From 2-12-FULL-41-17 sp964562855 (lineage in GTDB: Bacteria > Patescibacteriota > Microgenomatia > Curtissbacterales > GWA2-41-24): DNA of 7,074 nucleotides. The translations under genes and the position numbers were made by a program. Each line of letters begins with the position of its first letter. The first letter of the stretch is position 1. Positions 6,308 through 7,074 of the stretch are shown here, one piece after another. The stretch is taken from contig CAZLVB010000037.1 of NCBI GenBank assembly GCA_964562855.1, positions 1 through 7,074 of the forward strand. Direction: 5' to 3'. The notes below the pieces were generated by a model. The model had not been told where the DNA came from and searched no databases. It saw nothing but the letters and a program-made list of their open reading frames with translations.

Positions 6308-6313
6308 TACAAT
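6308..6313 (+). promoter_or_regulatory. Possible -10 box (TACAAT) for the 206-residue gene
   Basis: TACAAT ends nine bases before the GTG start at 6323, the same close spacing as TATAAT before the nuclease GTG. An AGAGGA stretch (6317-6322) abuts the start codon and is too close to act as a normal SD, so a nearly leaderless transcript is plausible. No -35 box is visible. The gene is preceded by the comM remnant, so it needs its own promoter or read-through. Confidence 0.35.
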
Positions 6314-6322
6314 AAAAGAGGA

Positions 6323-6943
6323 GTGAAGAAAACCATATTAATTCTAATAATTTCCTTCGCACTCATTCTTCTTGGCCTTTTGACAAGTGCAGTCGTCATT
6401 AGCTTTACGGTTATCAAGCCTACGACAGATTCTATTAACCAAAAACTTGCAACAAAGTTTTCTAAAATCGTCCGGATTCCTCAAGGAATTCAATCCCCGT
6501 TTATAACCGTTAACTCAACCGGTTATTTTTGGGAAATGGAAACAATTGAAAATGAAGTAACAGGGGTTAAATTTATGTTTGACCCATCATTCACAAGCGA
6601 CAAGAAAGAAATAGAAGCCATTTTAGACATGCCCGAAAACGGAGATGCCAGTATTTTCAATAAGGTTCTGCCGGCGGTTATAGCTGATGAGCAGACAGTC
6701 AAGAGTGTCAAAGATTGGCAAAAAGCCAATCTTGGTGCAAACGACCAAGCCGGCTATAGCAAAATCGACCTTGTAATTAAACCAGAAACGAAACAGGTAA
6801 TAAGAGTTACTTGGGTATACGAGAAAGAAAATTTGGGAGATGAATTAACTGGTGATTACCAGAAACTTACCAAATATAAAAAACCGCTTTTTGGATTTCT
6901 TTATGAACTCCCTAATCTGATAATAGGACTTCTTTCTGGTTGA
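6323..6943 (+). CDS. Membrane-anchored protein of unknown function
   Basis: I do not recognise this 206-residue protein. Residues about 4-31 are strongly hydrophobic after MKK, forming a signal anchor or uncleaved TM helix with no lipobox Cys. The rest is mixed and soluble-looking, without cysteines: KFSKIVRIPQGIQSPFITVNSTGYFWEMETIENEVTGVKFMFDPSF at about 45-90, then an acidic/lysine-rich part, a beta-like WVYEKE segment and a second mildly hydrophobic end (LFGFLYELPNLIIGLLSG, about 189-206) that may associate with the membrane. The start is GTG with a possible TACAAT box just upstream. The gene ends 10 bases before a strong terminator, so it is probably monocistronic or last in its unit. Coding character (normal codon use, continuous frame, long hydrophobic start) supports a real gene. 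Confidence 0.75.
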   Translation: MKKTILILIISFALILLGLLTSAVVISFTVIKPTTDSINQKLATKFSKIVRIPQGIQSPFITVNSTGYFWEMETIENEVTGVKFMFDPSFTSDKKEIEAILDMPENGDASIFNKVLPAVIADEQTVKSVKDWQKANLGANDQAGYSKIDLVIKPETKQVIRVTWVYEKENLGDELTGDYQKLTKYKKPLFGFLYELPNLIIGLLSG

Positions 6944-6953
6944 AATACAAGGA

Positions 6954-6985
6954 GAAAAAACCCCAGTAAAATTTGGGGTTTTTTC
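6954..6985. terminator. Bidirectional intrinsic terminator
   Basis: GAAAAAACCCCA (6954-6965) pairs perfectly with TGGGGTTTTTTC (6974-6985), a 12-bp stem with an 8-base loop. The run of six T on the right and the run of six A on the left make it work in both directions. It separates the 206-residue gene (plus strand) from the convergent zinc-ribbon gene (minus strand), each ending close to it. Confidence 0.9.
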
Positions 6986-7006
6986 AAACCTAAAATTTTA
7001 GATCTC

Positions 7007-7074
7007 TTATCCGCCGATCTTGAACATGGTTGTGCCGCAAACCGGGCATTTGCCCTTCATTGCTGGCTTACCAT
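7007..7074 (-). CDS. DUF5679-type zinc-ribbon protein, C-terminal fragment
   Basis: Read on the minus strand, the window end encodes GKPAMKGKCPVCGTTMFKIGG followed by TAA (7007-7009); the first two bases (7074-7073) are the end of a further codon, consistent with Asn. This matches the C-terminus of the very small DUF5679 family (..KNGRPAMQGTCPVCGTKMFRIG), in which one CxxC knuckle here (CPVC) would pair with another CxxC upstream, outside the window, to bind zinc. The family's function is unknown. The 5' part lies beyond 7074. It is convergent with the 206-residue gene and shares its terminator. Confidence 0.8.
   Translation of the reverse strand, partial: GKPAMKGKCPVCGTTMFKIGG

Noticed and set aside
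886..6943. Use of genetic code 25 (TGA = Gly)
   Set aside because: TGA ends comM at the expected family length and also ends the GT4 and 206-residue genes, so the standard bacterial code fits.
6990..7001. CTAAAATTTTAG 12-bp palindrome after the terminator
   Set aside because: AT-rich and short; it may be part of the terminator region for the minus-strand gene, but nothing supports a separate function.
1..7074. CRISPR array, tRNA or rRNA genes
   Set aside because: No regularly spaced repeats and no tRNA or rRNA signature sequences were seen on either strand.

Overview
The window looks like a piece of a bacterial chromosome with short intergenic gaps, moderate to low GC and weak or missing Shine-Dalgarno sequences. 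My best guess is an uncultivated lineage of the Candidate Phyla Radiation (Patescibacteria, Microgenomates-like) or a relative. This is inference from gene content and style; no marker gene in the window proves it. TGA serves as a normal stop for three genes, which argues against genetic code 25 (Gracilibacteria/Absconditabacteria).

Layout, left to right. Positions 1-109 hold a set of nested inverted repeats in front of a TATAAT box. A membrane-anchored staphylococcal-type nuclease follows (110-871), then a complete comM/yifB gene (886-2430) for the AAA+ Mg-chelatase-like branch-migration helicase of natural transformation. Next come two carbohydrate genes in tight succession. The first (2467-4722) is a two-TM protein with an extracytoplasmic Cache-like domain and a HAMP-like linker fused to a GT20 (trehalose-6-phosphate synthase family) catalytic domain. 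The second (4728-5870) is a GT4 glycosyltransferase. A second, frameshifted copy of only the last 122 codons of comM follows directly (5869-6235). Then come a short dispersed-type repeat, a small membrane-anchored protein of unknown function (6323-6943), a strong bidirectional terminator (6954-6985) and the 3' end of a convergent DUF5679-type zinc-ribbon gene (7007-7074, minus strand).

The main finding is that the two glycosyltransferase genes are bracketed by the intact comM 3' end and a diverged second comM 3' end. By hand count the two tails are about 71% identical in DNA but about 83% identical in protein, so they diverged under selection and are not a recent local duplication. The pattern resembles gene-end-restoring integration, as with e14/icd in E. 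coli: an element brings its own replacement gene tail and leaves the displaced tail behind as a remnant. A Campbell-type recombination between relatives would look the same. No integrase or transposase is visible. The right junction falls inside the stop codon of the GT4 gene.

Functionally, nuclease plus ComM suggests a DNA uptake or processing neighbourhood. The GT20/GT4 pair looks like acquired cargo that could make a trehalose-like or other phosphorylated glycoside under control of an extracytoplasmic signal. No OtsB-type phosphatase is present in the window, so the product is unproven.
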